A stretch of DNA of 8,928 nucleotides. It comes from Sutterella parvirubra YIT 11816. Its GTDB lineage: Bacteria > Pseudomonadota > Gammaproteobacteria > Burkholderiales > Burkholderiaceae_F. Both the position numbers and the translations under genes were made by a program. Below, in pieces: positions 1 through 6,682 of this stretch (the stretch's first letter is position 1; each line of letters starts with the position of its first letter). The stretch covers positions 1-8,928 of the forward strand of contig NZ_JH604917.1 in the NCBI RefSeq assembly GCF_000250875.1. Direction: 5' to 3'. The notes beneath the pieces were generated by a model that was not told the DNA's origin, ran no database searches, and saw nothing but the letters and a program-made list of their open reading frames with translations.

Positions 1-65
1 GTAAATTTTATTTCTTTACTGTTCCTTAGGACCCCGGGCCATTCAACGTAAAGTCTTCGCGCACG

Positions 66-79
66 TTGACTGAAGTCAA
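66..79 (+). promoter_or_regulatory. FNR/CRP-family-like operator upstream of the tetrahaem cytochrome c gene
   Basis: The sequence TTGAC-TGAA-GTCAA is a perfect dyad; with the flanking G and C the arms are 6 bp with a 4-bp spacer (65-80). It matches the known FNR/ANR consensus TTGAT-N4-ATCAA at 8 of 10 defined positions. Possible -10 elements follow at 98-103 (TACACT) and 112-117 (TAAGAT). The first would place the dyad centre near -38 and the second near -52, so neither gives the classic class II spacing of -41.5 exactly. The next gene is a respiratory cytochrome, which fits oxygen-responsive control. The dyad is seen in the sequence; the identity of the regulator is inferred. Confidence 0.55.
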
Positions 80-124
80 CGGGGCGTTGCCCTTCTTTAC
101 ACTTTCCCCAATAAGATTGCAGAG

Positions 125-149
125 TGCCGGAGGGGTACCCCTACCGGCA
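125..149 (+). promoter_or_regulatory. Leader hairpin in the cytochrome c 5' region
   Basis: A near-perfect inverted repeat has arms TGCCGG-A-GGGG (125-135) and CCCC-TA-CCGGCA (138-149), with one extra A on the right side. It would form a very stable RNA hairpin in the presumed leader. Its core GGGGTACC (132-139) is also exactly complementary to GGTACCCC at 217-224, the segment holding the weak AGG ribosome binding site just before the ATG at 227. Two competing folds are therefore possible, one of which would cover the ribosome binding site. The base pairing is visible, but a regulatory role is speculative. Confidence 0.4.
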
Positions 150-226
150 TTCTCTCTCACGGCGTCCGGACCGAAACCAAGCCTAGACACGGGACGGCCG
201 ACCGAAAACCCCAACAGGTACCCCAA

Positions 227-817
227 ATGGAAAAGAACAGCAAATGGTATCTCGCCGGCATCTGCTTGATCGGCGTCGTCATCGGCATCGTCTTCGTCGG
301 CGTGCTCACGAGCGTCGTGCATTGGGCCGGCACCCCCAAGTTCTGCGGTGAGTTCTGCCACTCGATGGACCTCACGTATCAGGCCTACCAGAAGGGCCAG
401 CACTTCCGCACCGCCTCCGGCGTCTCCGCGGGCTGCTCCGACTGCCACCTGAAGAACCATTCGAACGAACACATCGGCCCGGTCGACTACACGATGATGC
501 TCCTCGACAAGGCCCGCGCCGGTTCGATCTCGCTCATCGGCCAGATCCAGGGTTCGCTCTCCACGCACGAAAAGCAGATCGAAAAGCGTGCCGAAATGGC
601 TGAAGCCGTCCACAAGCAGATGATCGAGCGCAACTTCTCGGCCTGCCGCGGCTGCCACGACGTCCAGAACATGTACAACCCGAAGAAGCCGATGGTCGCC
701 GCCATCCACAAGGGCATGGGTCCGGACAAGAAGATCGACTGCATCGCCTGCCACAAGACCGCCGGCCACGACTACTCCGGTGAAGTCGCCAAGGTCGACG
801 AAAAGCCCGCCAACTGA
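227..817 (+). CDS. Membrane-anchored tetrahaem cytochrome c, NapC/NrfH/NirT family
   Basis: This 196-residue protein probably takes electrons from membrane quinol and passes them to a periplasmic reductase, as NapC, NrfH and CymA do. Residues 8-31 form a single uncleaved N-terminal membrane anchor, placing the rest in the periplasm. There are four haem-binding sites: C40-GEF-C44-H45, C70-SD-C73-H74, C140-RG-C143-H144 and C172-IA-C175-H176. The first is CX3CH instead of the usual CX2CH. It is followed by Met47 in the CHxM position where NrfH places the Met ligand of the quinol-side haem. The C-terminal end (CHKTAGH) resembles the NapC CHKGIAH ending. The length is normal for the family. The ATG at 227 has only a weak AGG at 216-218, but it starts directly before the anchor. 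No catalytic partner is adjacent and a terminator follows, so the gene seems monocistronic. The specific terminal reductase (nitrate, nitrite, fumarate, N- or S-oxide) cannot be told from the sequence. Confidence 0.9.
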   Translation: MEKNSKWYLAGICLIGVVIGIVFVGVLTSVVHWAGTPKFCGEFCHSMDLTYQAYQKGQHFRTASGVSAGCSDCHLKNHSNEHIGPVDYTMMLLDKARAGSISLIGQIQGSLSTHEKQIEKRAEMAEAVHKQMIERNFSACRGCHDVQNMYNPKKPMVAAIHKGMGPDKKIDCIACHKTAGHDYSGEVAKVDEKPAN

Positions 818-840
818 TCCGGCTGAGGCAAGTTGATCCG

Positions 841-878
841 AAAAGCGCGGTGCGCCCGTTGGGTGCGCCGCGTTTTTT
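841..878 (+). terminator. Rho-independent terminator after the cytochrome c gene
   Basis: A 12-bp GC-rich stem (846-857 pairing with 861-872, including two G-U pairs) closes a GTT loop and is followed by six T residues (873-878). It begins about 25 bp after the stop codon. This isolates the cytochrome gene from pepN. Part of the T-run also serves as the probable -35 region of the pepN promoter. Confidence 0.88.
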
Positions 879-904
879 CATGCGCGGCGCCTTTCGCCTA
901 CAAT
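875..904 (+). promoter_or_regulatory. Probable sigma70-like promoter of pepN-fbp
   Basis: TACAAT at 899-904 matches the -10 consensus at 5 of 6 positions. TTTTCA at 875-880 matches the -35 at 4 of 6 with an 18-bp spacer. Transcription would begin near 911, giving a leader of about 60 nt before the ATG at 972. The directly repeated CGGATCC (908-914 and 921-927) lies right at the predicted start. The promoter is inferred from the motif match only. Confidence 0.5.
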
Positions 905-971
905 TTCCGGATCCATTGCGCGGATCCACATCCGCCGCGCCGAACCTTCGTTGAGAACGAACCGGATTCCC

Positions 972-3644
972 ATGGCTCAGAGCATTCACCGCCGCGACTA
1001 CCGCGCGCCCACTCATCTGATCGACACCGTCAAGCTCGAATTCGACCTTGACCCCGAAAGCACCGCCGTCATCAACACGATGGCCGTGCGCCCCAACCCC
1101 GAGTCCGCCGTGGCCGACGGGATCCTCACGCTTCAGGGCGAAGATCTGACGCTCGTTTCCGTGTCGGTGAACGGCCGTGCGCTCTCCGAGAGCGAATACG
1201 ACCTCACGAAGACGCAGCTCCGGATCCCGGGCATCACCTCGGCCTCCGAAGTGACGATCGTCAACCGCTTCAACCCGACCGCCAACACCGCGCTCTCCGG
1301 GATCTACGCCTCGGGCGCGAACCTGATGAGCCAGTGCGAGTCGCAGGGGTTCCGCCGCATCACCTACTACCTCGACCGCCCGGACGTGCTCGCGCGGTTC
1401 ACGGTCGTGATCCGCGCGCCGAAGGCCCTCTACCCGGTGCTGCTCTCGAACGGCAACCGCAAGGAAGAGCGCGACCTCGACGACGGCCGCCACATGGTGG
1501 TGTGGGAGGATCCCTTCCCGAAGCCCTCCTACCTCTTCGCGCTCGTGGCCGGGCGGCTTGCGTGCCGGCGCGAAACGATGCGGGTCTCGGACGGGCGCAG
1601 CGTCACGCTCGAGGTCTGGGTCGAACCCCAGGACCTGGAGAAGACCGCCCACACGATGGAGAGCCTCAAGAAGGCGATCCGTTGGGACGAATCCCGCTGG
1701 GGGCTCCCGCTCGACCTTGACGACTTCAAGATCGTCGCGACGAACGACTTCAACTTCGGCGCGATGGAGAACAAGGGGCTCAACATCTTCAACGCGCGCT
1801 ACGCGCTCGCGAACCCCGCGGTCGCGACCGACGACGACTACTTCAACATCGAGAGCGTGGTCGGGCACGAATACTTCCACAACTGGACCGGGAACCGCGT
1901 CACGCTGCGCGACTGGTTCCAGCTCACCCTGAAGGAAGGCCTCACGGTCTTCCGCGATCAGGAGTTCTCGGCCGACATGCTGGGCGAAGCGAGCGCCCGC
2001 GCGGTGCAGCGCATCAAGGACGTCATTCGTCTTCGCAGCGCCCAGTTCCCCGAGGACGCGGGCCCGATGGCGCACCCGATCCGCCCCGAGAGCTACGTCG
2101 AGATCAACAACTTCTACACGACGACCGTCTACGAAAAGGGCGCGGAGGTGATCCGCATGCTCCAGACGCTGCTCGGGCGCGAAACCTTCCGGAAGGGCTT
2201 CGACGACTACATCCGCACGAACGACGGCAAGGCCGTCACGTGCGAGGCGTTCCTCGAAGCGATGGAGCGTGCGTCGGGCAGGAGCCTTGAGCAGTTCCGC
2301 CTCTGGTACGCGCAGGCGGGCACGCCCCGCGTGACCGTGCGGAGCCGCTGGGACGAAGCGACCCACACGTTCGCCCTTGAAGTGACGCAGACGACCCCGC
2401 CCACCCCGGGCCAGGCCGCGAAGCGCCCCTTCCTCATTCCCTTCCCCGTCGCGCTTCTCGACGCCGACGGGAACAAACTCCCCGTGCGCCTTCTGGGCGA
2501 AGACGCGGCGCCCGCCCCGGGCACCCGCATGTTTGAGCTCACCGAAGCCTCGAGCACGTTCGTCTTCACGGGGCTCGCCGCCTGCCCGGTGCCGTCTCTG
2601 AACCGCGGCTTCGCCGCGCCCGTGATCGTCGAAGCGAACGAGTCGCTCGAGACGCTCGCCTTCCTCGCGTCCAAAGACCGTGATCCCTTCAACCGTTGGG
2701 ACGCGATGCAGCGCCTGATGGGCGAAGTGATCCGCCGCCAGATCCACGCGCGCCTGCTGAAGAGCTCGGAAGACGTCGACCGCATCCTCATCGACGCCGT
2801 GGGCGCGATGCTCGACGACGAGACCCTCTCGCCCGCCTTCAAGGCGCTGGCGCTGGAGCTTCCGTCGGAGAAGATCCTCGGCGAGCGCGAACCCCTCATC
2901 GACCCGCAGGCCGTGCACGTCGCCCGCGAAACCGTGATGACGGCGATCGCGAAGCGTTGGTCGACGAAGTTCCTCGAGACCGCGCAGGCGATGCAGGTCC
3001 CGGGCGACTACGACCCGTCGGCGGAGCCCTCGGGGCGCCGCGCGCTCATGAACCTCTGCCTCGCGTACGCCCAGGCGAACAGCGTGCCGCGCGCGCTCAT
3101 CATGATCTGCGACCAGTACCAGACGGCGAACAACCTCACGAACCGTTTGGCGGCCCTCAAGATGATCGCGAGCTCGCAGAGCCCCCGCAAGAACGAGTTC
3201 CTGGTCGACGCCCTGCAGAGCTGGGCCGCCGAGCCCCTCCTCGTCAACAAGTGGCTCAGCATCCAGGCGGGCGCGAAGGCGATGCCGGGCGAAACGCCCA
3301 TCGTCGAGCGCGTGCGTCAGCTCATGCAGACCGAGTTCTTCTCGCTCAAGAACCCGAACAAGGTCTACGCGCTGCTTCTCACGTTCTTCACGGCGAACCC
3401 GAACGAATTCCACTCGTTGGACGGCTCGGGCTACCAACTCTGGGCCGAAGCGGTGATGGAACTGAACCGCATCAACCCGCAGGTGGCCGCCCGCTGCGCG
3501 CGCTCGCTTGAAAACTGGCGCCGCTACACGCCCGCGCTCGCTCGTCTGCAGCACGAAGCGATTACGGCCCTTTGGGAGCGCCGCGAGGAGCTCGATTCGA
3601 GCGTCGTCGAAGTGCTCGACAAGGCGCTCCACCAGCCGATGTAA
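972..3644 (+). CDS. pepN: Aminopeptidase N (M1 family zinc metallopeptidase)
   Basis: This is a broad-specificity cytoplasmic aminopeptidase that removes N-terminal residues in the late stages of protein turnover. The 890-residue product has nearly the same length as E. coli PepN and the same start, with the RRDYRAP segment at residues 8-14. The exopeptidase motif GAMEN is at 263-267. The zinc site is H299-E-Y-F-H303 with Glu322, and the likely transition-state tyrosine is Tyr387 in TVYEKG. The C-terminal half is the alpha-helical domain of bacterial PepN. The ATG at 972 is preferred to the in-frame TTG at 951 because homology begins right after it, although its ribosome binding site is weak (GAGAA near 953-957). 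The gene has its own promoter and is followed after 37 bp by fbp, with no terminator between. I recall this pairing from other betaproteobacteria. Confidence 0.97.
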   Translation: MAQSIHRRDYRAPTHLIDTVKLEFDLDPESTAVINTMAVRPNPESAVADGILTLQGEDLTLVSVSVNGRALSESEYDLTKTQLRIPGITSASEVTIVNRFNPTANTALSGIYASGANLMSQCESQGFRRITYYLDRPDVLARFTVVIRAPKALYPVLLSNGNRKEERDLDDGRHMVVWEDPFPKPSYLFALVAGRLACRRETMRVSDGRSVTLEVWVEPQDLEKTAHTMESLKKAIRWDESRWGLPLDLDDFKIVATNDFNFGAMENKGLNIFNARYALANPAVATDDDYFNIESVVGHEYFHNWTGNRVTLRDWFQLTLKEGLTVFRDQEFSADMLGEASARAVQRIKDVIRLRSAQFPEDAGPMAHPIRPESYVEINNFYTTTVYEKGAEVIRMLQTLLGRETFRKGFDDYIRTNDGKAVTCEAFLEAMERASGRSLEQFRLWYAQAGTPRVTVRSRWDEATHTFALEVTQTTPPTPGQAAKRPFLIPFPVALLDADGNKLPVRLLGEDAAPAPGTRMFELTEASSTFVFTGLAACPVPSLNRGFAAPVIVEANESLETLAFLASKDRDPFNRWDAMQRLMGEVIRRQIHARLLKSSEDVDRILIDAVGAMLDDETLSPAFKALALELPSEKILGEREPLIDPQAVHVARETVMTAIAKRWSTKFLETAQAMQVPGDYDPSAEPSGRRALMNLCLAYAQANSVPRALIMICDQYQTANNLTNRLAALKMIASSQSPRKNEFLVDALQSWAAEPLLVNKWLSIQAGAKAMPGETPIVERVRQLMQTEFFSLKNPNKVYALLLTFFTANPNEFHSLDGSGYQLWAEAVMELNRINPQVAARCARSLENWRRYTPALARLQHEAITALWERREELDSSVVEVLDKALHQPM

Positions 3645-3667
3645 AGACAGAATCCACAGACCCCTAT

Positions 3668-3674
3668 AAGGAAA
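3668..3674 (+). promoter_or_regulatory. Ribosome binding site of fbp
   Basis: AAGGAAA lies 7 nt before the GTG start at 3682. It is the strongest argument for choosing this non-ATG start and for independent translation initiation of fbp within the pepN-fbp transcript. Confidence 0.7.
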
Positions 3675-3681
3675 CAGACAA

Positions 3682-4698
3682 GTGTCCCTCTCTCTGCACC
3701 AGTATCTCGCCCGCGAAGAGGCCCTCCACGGCCTCGACCCGGTGCTCACCCGTCTTCTGACGAGCGTTTCGGAAGCCTGCAAGGCGATCAGCTTCAAGGT
3801 GCGCAACGGCGCGCTCGCGGGCGTTCTGGGTGCCGCCGGCACCTCGAACGTTCAGGGCGAAGACCAGAAGAAGCTCGACGTGATCAGCAACGACATCTTC
3901 GTCGAGGCGGTCGCGCGCTCGGGCGCGGTCTGCGGCATGCTGAGCGAAGAAGTCGAAACCGTGATGAGCGTCCCGGAAGACTGCCCCGTGGGCCCGTACC
4001 TGATCGCCTTCGATCCGCTCGACGGCTCTTCGAACATCGACATCAACGTCTCGATCGGCTCGATCTTCTCGGTGCTCCCCTGCGTCCGTCCGAAGCGCGA
4101 CTGCGTTGAGGCCGACTTCCTGCAGCCCGGCCGCAACCAGGTCGCCGCCGGCTACTGCATGTACGGCCCCCAGACCCAGCTCGTCCTCACGCTCGGGCGC
4201 GGCGTCGTCATGTTCACGCTCGACCCGACGACGGGCACCTTCATCCTCACGCGCGAAGACGTCCGCGTCGAACGCGCCGCGAAGGAGTTCGCGATCAACT
4301 GCTCGAACATGCGTCATTGGGAAGCCCCGGTGAAGCGCTACATCGCCGAACTGCTCGAAGGCAAGACCGGCGTGCGCGGCAAGGACTTCAACATGCGCTG
4401 GATCGCCGCCATGGTGGCGGAAGTCCACCGCATCCTTCAGCGCGGCGGCATCTTCATGTACCCGCGCGACCACCGCGACCTCTCGAAGCCCGGGAAGCTG
4501 CGCCTCATGTACGAAGCCAACCCGATGTCGATGCTGATCGAAAACGCGGGCGGCGCCGCCACGACGGGCCGTCAGGCGATTCTGGACGTCGTCCCCGAAA
4601 AGGTCCACCAGCGCGTCGCGGTCTTCTTGGGCGCCGCCGAAGAAGTGGAGCTCGTGACGGGCTACCACCTCGAAAGCGACGCCGGGATGGAAAGGTAA
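3682..4698 (+). CDS. fbp: Fructose-1,6-bisphosphatase, class I
   Basis: This enzyme hydrolyses fructose 1,6-bisphosphate to fructose 6-phosphate, the committed step of gluconeogenesis, in the cytoplasm with Mg2+. The 338-residue length is typical of class I enzymes. The signature stretch D111-PLD-GSSNID (to 120) holds the metal-binding aspartates, and SEE at 88-90 supplies the upstream acidic ligand. Other conserved blocks are [11 protein letters not shown] near 54, [14 protein letters not shown] near 150, and [12 protein letters not shown] with ENAGG towards the C-terminus. The start is GTG at 3682, with a good Shine-Dalgarno AAGGAAA at 3668-3674. The gene lies 37 bp after pepN and is probably cotranscribed with it. 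Hairpins at 4720-4794 end the unit. It is relevant to organisms that grow on amino or organic acids and must make sugars. Confidence 0.96.
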   Translation: MSLSLHQYLAREEALHGLDPVLTRLLTSVSEACKAISFKVRNGALAGVLGAAGTSNVQGEDQKKLDVISNDIFVEAVARSGAVCGMLSEEVETVMSVPEDCPVGPYLIAFDPLDGSSNIDINVSIGSIFSVLPCVRPKRDCVEADFLQPGRNQVAAGYCMYGPQTQLVLTLGRGVVMFTLDPTTGTFILTREDVRVERAAKEFAINCSNMRHWEAPVKRYIAELLEGKTGVRGKDFNMRWIAAMVAEVHRILQRGGIFMYPRDHRDLSKPGKLRLMYEANPMSMLIENAGGAATTGRQAILDVVPEKVHQRVAVFLGAAEEVELVTGYHLESDAGMER

Positions 4699-4718
4699 GC
4701 GCTCACCCTTCGCATCTT

Positions 4719-4755
4719 CGACCGGCTCTCAAGAGCCGGTCGGCCGAAAAGGCCG
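4719..4755 (+). terminator. Hairpin pair downstream of fbp
   Basis: An 11-bp inverted repeat (CGACCGGCTCT at 4719-4729 against 4732-4742) sits 20 bp after the fbp stop. It overlaps a second small hairpin, CGGCC-GAAAA-GGCCG at 4741-4755. The first stem is not followed by a clear T-run on the plus strand. It may act with the downstream 4761-4794 hairpin as the end of the pepN-fbp transcript or as a 3'-end protecting structure. The pairing is visible; terminator function is inferred. Confidence 0.5.
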
Positions 4756-4757
4756 AC

Positions 4758-4794
4758 AAAAAGGCCCGTGCGCCGGAACCGGCGGACGGGCCTT
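4758..4794 (-). terminator. Terminator of the LapA-like gene, possibly shared with fbp
   Basis: AAGGCCCGT at 4761-4769 pairs with ACGGGCCTT at 4786-4794, and the CGCCGG/CCGGCG segments in between extend the stem. Read on the minus strand, the hairpin ends in five T residues (complement of 4758-4762) about 20 bp past the minus-strand stop. On the plus strand the tail is poor in T, so the main direction is probably minus. Confidence 0.7.
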
Positions 4795-4813
4795 CTGCCG
4801 TTCAGATCGGAAG

Positions 4814-5404
4814 TTAGAAGAGCTCGCGGAAGGTCTTGCGGGCCTCCTCTTCCTCCTTCGCGTCGGACTGCTGCTCGACCACTTCGGCCTTCGGGGCGGG
4901 GAGCGCCTCGATGACGCGCTTTTCGAGCACGCGCAGCTGCTGCTCCAGGGACGCACGCGCTTCGTCGGCGCGCGCCTGCTGCTCGGCGCGGAACTTCGAG
5001 AGCGTTTCGTCTTCGAGCTGGTTGCGCTCGGCCATGAGGCGGATCACCTCGTCGGTGCGGGTCGCCAGGAGCGCTTCCATCTTCTCCATCCGCTCCTTGA
5101 AGTCGGCGCGGATTTCCGCGATGCGGCTCTTGTCGGCGTCCTCGGCCATCTGGCGGGCCGTGCGGGCCTCCTTGTACGCGGCGCGCAGCTCCATCATCAC
5201 GCTCGCCTGCTGCCAGACCGTGTAGGCCATGAGGAGCACGACGACGGCGGCGAAGGCCGCGACGACGATGATCCCGAGCGGAGCCTCCATTTCGGTGTAG
5301 ACCAGGTTGACGGTGGTCACCTGCGAGAGCGTCCCCCAGTTGATGATGAGGAAGACGGCCATCACGATGACGATGAGCAGCATGCCGAGCGTGCGAATCT
5401 TCAT
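4814..5404 (-). CDS. LapA-like inner-membrane protein with long coiled-coil tail
   Basis: This 196-residue protein has two hydrophobic segments (about 5-22 and 43-64) separated by a short loop with a TVNLVYTEMEAPLG stretch. That arrangement resembles LapA/YciS (DUF1049), which in E. coli works with LapB to control LPS synthesis. After the second membrane span comes a highly charged region, about 70-168, rich in E, R, K, A and Q. It is very probably a cytoplasmic coiled coil and ends in a disordered acidic tail. Classical LapA is only about 100 residues, so the tail is roughly twice the usual size. No lapB-like gene is next to it. The ATG has GGAG (complement of 5411-5414) 6 nt upstream. A possible minus-strand -10, TAAAAT, is at 5465-5470. 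The membrane and coiled-coil character is clear; the LapA assignment is a topology and sequence-feel match, and the role is not proven. Confidence 0.65.
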   Translation of the reverse strand: MKIRTLGMLLIVIVMAVFLIINWGTLSQVTTVNLVYTEMEAPLGIIVVAAFAAVVVLLMAYTVWQQASVMMELRAAYKEARTARQMAEDADKSRIAEIRADFKERMEKMEALLATRTDEVIRLMAERNQLEDETLSKFRAEQQARADEARASLEQQLRVLEKRVIEALPAPKAEVVEQQSDAKEEEEARKTFRELF

Positions 5405-5533
5405 GAAGAGCTCCGTATGCGCCGACGCGGTCGGTCGGCGCGGTGAATGCGGGTGTGCGCGCTCATTTTACCTGCGGTCAGCCGCCCGCGCCTCACCCCG
5501 ACGGGGCGTCCGCCCCGCACCGACAGGATTTTC

Positions 5534-5557
5534 TTGACGGGAAGAGAGTCCTATAAT
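5534..5557 (+). promoter_or_regulatory. Promoter of upp with perfect -10
   Basis: TATAAT at 5552-5557 is a perfect -10 element. The obvious TTGACG at 5534-5539 lies only 12 bp upstream, too close for a normal sigma70 pair. At the usual 17-bp distance the -35 would be TTTTCT (5529-5534), which is weak. Transcription would start around 5564, giving a leader of about 28 nt before the ATG at 5592. The -10 is convincing; which -35 is used is uncertain. Confidence 0.6.
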
Positions 5558-5591
5558 GGCGGCTGTTTTCGTTCGTCCTTCCGGAGCTTCC

Positions 5592-6239
5592 ATGCAGACC
5601 GACTACCGTTTTCCGCGTCTTCACATCGTCGACCATCCGCTCGTTCAGCACAAGCTCTCGCTCATGCGCGCGAAGGACACGAGCACCCGCGACTTCCGCG
5701 AACTCCTTCAGGAAATCGCGCTCCTGATGGGCTACGAGCTCACGCGCGACTTCCCGATCTCGTACGAACCCGTCGAGACGCCGCTCACCACCTTCAGCGC
5801 CCCCGTCATGAAGGGCAAGAAGGCCGTGATCGTTCCGGTGCTGCGCGCCGGTCTCGGCATGACGGACGCGCTCCTCATGCTGATGCCCTCGGCCCGCGTC
5901 GGCCACATCGGCCTCTACCGCGACGAGAACAAGCAGCCCGTCGAATACCTCGTGCGTCTTCCCGACGTCGTCGACCGCACCTTCATCGTCGTCGACCCGA
6001 TGCTCGCGACGGGCAACTCCGCCGCGCACGCCGTCGACGTGCTGAAGAAGCGCGGCGTTGAAGGCGAGAACATCCGCTTCATGGCGCTCGTGGCCGCCCC
6101 CGAAGGCGTCGCCCACCTCCAGGAATGCCATCCGGACCTCGAAATCTTCGTCGCGGCCCTTGACGACCACCTCGACGAAAACGCCTACATCGTCCCGGGT
6201 CTCGGCGACGCCGGCGACCGCATCTTCGGTACGAAGTAA
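5592..6239 (+). CDS. upp: Uracil phosphoribosyltransferase
   Basis: This enzyme converts uracil and PRPP to UMP in pyrimidine salvage in the cytoplasm. The 215-residue protein matches E. coli Upp along its length. It has [12 protein letters not shown] near the N-terminus (15-26), [10 protein letters not shown] at 81-90, the PRPP-binding loop [12 protein letters not shown] at 133-144, and the ending [14 protein letters not shown] (202-215), which includes the uracil-binding segment. The ATG at 5592 is chosen over an in-frame ATG at 5556: the latter overlaps the -10 element, while the former has GGAG at 5583-5586, 5 nt upstream, and fits family length. The gene is monocistronic, with its own promoter and a terminator at 6290-6325, and no uracil permease follows. 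It is divergent from the LapA-like gene. Confidence 0.97.
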   Translation: MQTDYRFPRLHIVDHPLVQHKLSLMRAKDTSTRDFRELLQEIALLMGYELTRDFPISYEPVETPLTTFSAPVMKGKKAVIVPVLRAGLGMTDALLMLMPSARVGHIGLYRDENKQPVEYLVRLPDVVDRTFIVVDPMLATGNSAAHAVDVLKKRGVEGENIRFMALVAAPEGVAHLQECHPDLEIFVAALDDHLDENAYIVPGLGDAGDRIFGTK

Positions 6240-6289
6240 CCGATAAAGGTCTTCCCCGAAAAGGGAAGGTCCTCCGTTCAAGACACCCG

Positions 6290-6325
6290 CGCCCGCCGGT
6301 CGAAAGACCTGCGGGCGTTGCTTTT
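6290..6325 (+). terminator. Rho-independent terminator of upp
   Basis: CGCCCGC (6290-6296) pairs with GCGGGCG (6311-6317). The inner GGTC/GACC pairs close a stable GAAA tetraloop, with a single C-T mismatch in between. The tail TTGCTTTT follows. A smaller hairpin, CTTCCC with GGGAAG (6251-6256 and 6263-6268), precedes it. This is a textbook intrinsic terminator about 50 bp past the upp stop. Confidence 0.88.
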
Positions 6326-6368
6326 GGCGTCACGGCATACGCATTCACACGTATGGCTTGTTGCGTCC

Positions 6369-6396
6369 GGAAACAGGTTTTTCAGACACTGTTTCC
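6369..6396. repeat. Inverted repeat GGAAACAG-N12-CTGTTTCC
   Basis: A perfect 8-bp inverted repeat is separated by 12 nt, about 130 bp upstream of the FNR-like box. It could be an operator for a dimeric regulator or a small RNA stem. I do not recognise the regulator, and chance cannot be excluded. Confidence 0.4.
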
Positions 6397-6513
6397 AAGG
6401 GTTTACCCGTATCGTTTGACTACGAAAGCCCTTTTGACCGCCTTCCGATACCCTCATGGAGGTACTTTTCGGTTTCAAAGACCTCGGTAGAGGTAGCAGA
6501 ACCCATTTTGGTT

Positions 6514-6527
6514 TTGATATTCGTCAA
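6514..6527 (+). promoter_or_regulatory. FNR box upstream of frdC
   Basis: TTGAT-ATTC-GTCAA matches the FNR consensus TTGAT-N4-ATCAA at 9 of 10 defined positions. If it acts as a class II site at -41.5, transcription would start near 6562. CATCAT at 6550-6555 then lies exactly in the -10 place and matches it at 4 of 6. This predicts activation without oxygen, as expected for a fumarate-reductase subunit. The leader to the ATG would be about 120 nt. The site is seen; the regulator and start point are inferred. Confidence 0.68.
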
Positions 6528-6682
6528 TCTTAAGCCCGGCCTAAGCGGGCATCATGTCGGCAGCAAGGAAGGAGCACGCTCTGCGTTTTCCCTATTTGAT
6601 CGGCAGAGAGGCGCTCCTCCTCCCTGACATGTGCGCCGCGGCCCGTTCGCGGCAAGAAACCAAACACATTGGACCAGTCATC

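Larger units (their letters stand above)
6326..6682 (+). other. Intergenic region before frdC, lower GC with dyads
   Basis: No convincing gene is present between the upp terminator and the cytochrome b start. The stretch is visibly less GC-rich than the coding regions to about 6535. It carries short inverted repeats at 6336-6355 (CATACG/CGTATG) and 6369-6396 (GGAAACAG/CTGTTTCC), the FNR-like box at 6514-6527, and a GCCCG/CGGGC pair at 6534-6550. A purine-rich AAGGAAGGAG at 6565-6574 looks like a strong Shine-Dalgarno site but has no ATG, GTG or TTG at a proper distance; the nearest in-frame codon for cytochrome b is a CTG at 6581. It may simply be part of the frdC leader. Confidence 0.5.

Noticed and set aside
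66..269. Short plus-strand open frame starting at TTG in the leader
   Set aside because: It overlaps the FNR-like dyad and the start of the cytochrome gene, has no ribosome binding site and no recognisable protein features.
26..769. Minus-strand open frame opposite the cytochrome c gene
   Set aside because: The composition is the typical V/D/H/A-rich shadow, while the plus strand encodes four haem motifs and a membrane anchor.
534..3842. A very long minus-strand open frame (about 1,100 codons) opposite pepN
   Set aside because: It is a by-product of the GC-rich codon bias of pepN: the translation is dominated by R, A, V, E and H with no domain, and the plus strand is clearly a real M1 aminopeptidase.
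5493..6281. Minus-strand open frame opposite upp
   Set aside because: It is a shadow of upp with biased composition; upp is unmistakable on the plus strand.
6358..6627. 89-codon plus-strand open frame in the upp-frdC spacer
   Set aside because: It begins with TTG without a ribosome binding site, runs through the FNR box and frdC leader, and has no family resemblance.
6554..6682. N-terminal extension of frdC from the ATG at 6554
   Set aside because: The added 43 residues do not resemble FrdC, and this ATG overlaps the predicted -10 region, so it may not even be transcribed.
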